From Brachybacterium avium (GTDB lineage Bacteria; Actinomycetota; Actinomycetes; Actinomycetales; Dermabacteraceae): a stretch of DNA of 64,000 bases. A model generated the notes under the pieces. That model saw only the letters and a program-made list of their open reading frames with translations, was not told the DNA's origin and ran no database searches. Each line of letters opens with the position of its first letter. Positions within the stretch are counted from its first letter, which is position 1. Positions 63,286-64,000 of this stretch are shown here, in pieces. The DNA is taken from assembly GCF_002216795.1 (NCBI RefSeq), contig NZ_CP022316.1, forward strand, positions 1,922,001-1,986,000, in the 5' to 3' direction. The position numbers and the translations under genes were made by a program.

Positions 63286-64000
63286 ATGACCGTTGCCCCG
63301 TGGAGAGACCCCTCGTTGAGCGTCGACGAGCGCGTCGACACGCTGCTCGCCGACCTCGAGCCGAAGGAGAAGATCGCCCAGCTCGGGAGCTATTGGAAGC
63401 GTCCTGAGATCGGTGACGCCGAGGGCTTCGCGCCCATGCAGTCCACTTTCGACGAAGGGCGTGATCCCTTCGAGGAGGCGGTCCGGAACGGGCTCGGGCA
63501 CATCACCCGCGCCTACGGGAGTGCCCCGCTCAGCTCCCAGGAAGGCGTGGAGAACCTGCGTCGGATGCAGGTCGCCGTCACGGCGGGCTCCCCGCACGGC
63601 ATTCCGGCAATAGCGCATGAGGAATGCCTGACCGGGATCATGGCCCATGAAGCCACCACCTACCCGGCGGCGATCGCCTGGGGCGCCTCCTTCGCGCCGG
63701 AGCTGATCCACGAGATGGCCGCTCGCATCGGCGCGGACATGCAAGCGATCGGCACCCACCACGGACTGTCGCCGGTCCTCGACGTCGTGCGCGACTACCG
63801 CTGGGGCCGCATCGAAGAGACCATGGGCGAGGATCCATACCTCACAGGCATCCTCGCCACCGAGTACGTCAAGGGACTGCAGAGCAGCGGGGTCATCGCG
63901 ACTCTCAAGCACTTCGCCGGCCACGCCGCCTCCCGCGCAGGCCGCAACCACGCGCCAGTCTCCATCGGCATGCGGGAGCTGCAGGAGATCGATCTGGTGC
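63286..64000 (+). CDS. GH3 family beta-glycosidase (partial)
   Basis: First 238 residues only; cut by the window end. ATG 63286 follows GAAGGAG. N-terminal domain of a GH3 enzyme: SVDERVDTLLADLEPKEKIAQLG, then IPAIAHEECLTGIMAHEATTYP, GLSPVLDVVRDYRWGRIEETMGEDPYL, and ATLKHFAGH with the conserved Lys-His. No signal peptide, so cytosolic, acting on sugars brought in by the divergent importer. Confidence 0.93.
   Translation, partial: MTVAPWRDPSLSVDERVDTLLADLEPKEKIAQLGSYWKRPEIGDAEGFAPMQSTFDEGRDPFEEAVRNGLGHITRAYGSAPLSSQEGVENLRRMQVAVTAGSPHGIPAIAHEECLTGIMAHEATTYPAAIAWGASFAPELIHEMAARIGADMQAIGTHHGLSPVLDVVRDYRWGRIEETMGEDPYLTGILATEYVKGLQSSGVIATLKHFAGHAASRAGRNHAPVSIGMRELQEIDLV

Overview
The window is very GC-rich DNA with dense, mostly short-spaced genes, leaderless-type starts, actinobacterial-style Tat/lipoprotein signals, a mycothiol-type enzyme family member and many sugar-uptake and glycoside hydrolase genes. 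This fits a high-GC Actinomycete; a Dermabacteraceae/Brachybacterium-like organism is my best guess (inference, not proven). No rRNA, tRNA, CRISPR array or transposase was found.

Layout. 1-1,120: minus-strand nrdI and the 5' part of nrdF behind a pair of NrdR-like boxes; the nrdF fragment has Gln where class Ib enzymes have a metal-binding Glu, which points to a metal-free class Ie (Gln-Ser-Lys type) reductase. 1,200-4,650: Mn/Zn ABC importer (binding protein frameshifted) with a perfect 18-bp palindrome in front, and a DtxR-family regulator. 4,700-11,850: CPA2 antiporter, RES/Xre toxin-antitoxin pair, SRPBCC and RibD-like proteins, a TauE exporter, a small membrane protein, a ribbon-helix-helix pair, a phosphodiesterase and a methyltransferase. 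12,000-17,500: acyltransferase, then a lower-GC island with a PLD-helicase-DUF3427 protein coupled to a NUDIX hydrolase, a candidate defence module. 17,660-29,260: lipoproteins, a quinone-oxidoreductase-like gene, GH35 and GH31 glycosidases, a metal P-type ATPase and an aldo/keto reductase. 29,400-34,900: ROK regulator, sulfonate-type ABC importer and sulfatase, a likely organosulfur or sulfated-sugar unit. 35,600-37,340: dihydroxyacetone kinase dhaKL without dhaM. 37,380-42,600: two hypothetical genes, a second TauE, a WYL regulator opposite two DinB-like genes, and an intergenic hairpin repeat family. 42,640-51,320: IclR regulator, D-mannonate dehydratase, gamma-glutamyltransferase, MFS/MarR pair, and the kdgK-eda operon; manD and eda share an upstream motif, which suggests one hexuronate/mannonate regulon leading to KDPG. 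51,440-56,570: MgtE, an oxidoreductase, a mycothiol-type enzyme and an AspT-like transporter. 56,680-64,000: Gfo/ThuA/Gfo genes with a CUT1 sugar ABC importer, divergent from a GH3 glycosidase cut by the window end.

Four otherwise intact conserved genes (metal-binding protein, quinone oxidoreductase, aldo/keto reductase, KDPG aldolase) each lack a single base next to a short G/C-rich run. This looks more like sequencing error than four independent gene losses. Many regulators start exactly 6-7 bases after a TANNNT hexamer, which implies leaderless mRNAs and helped to choose starts.
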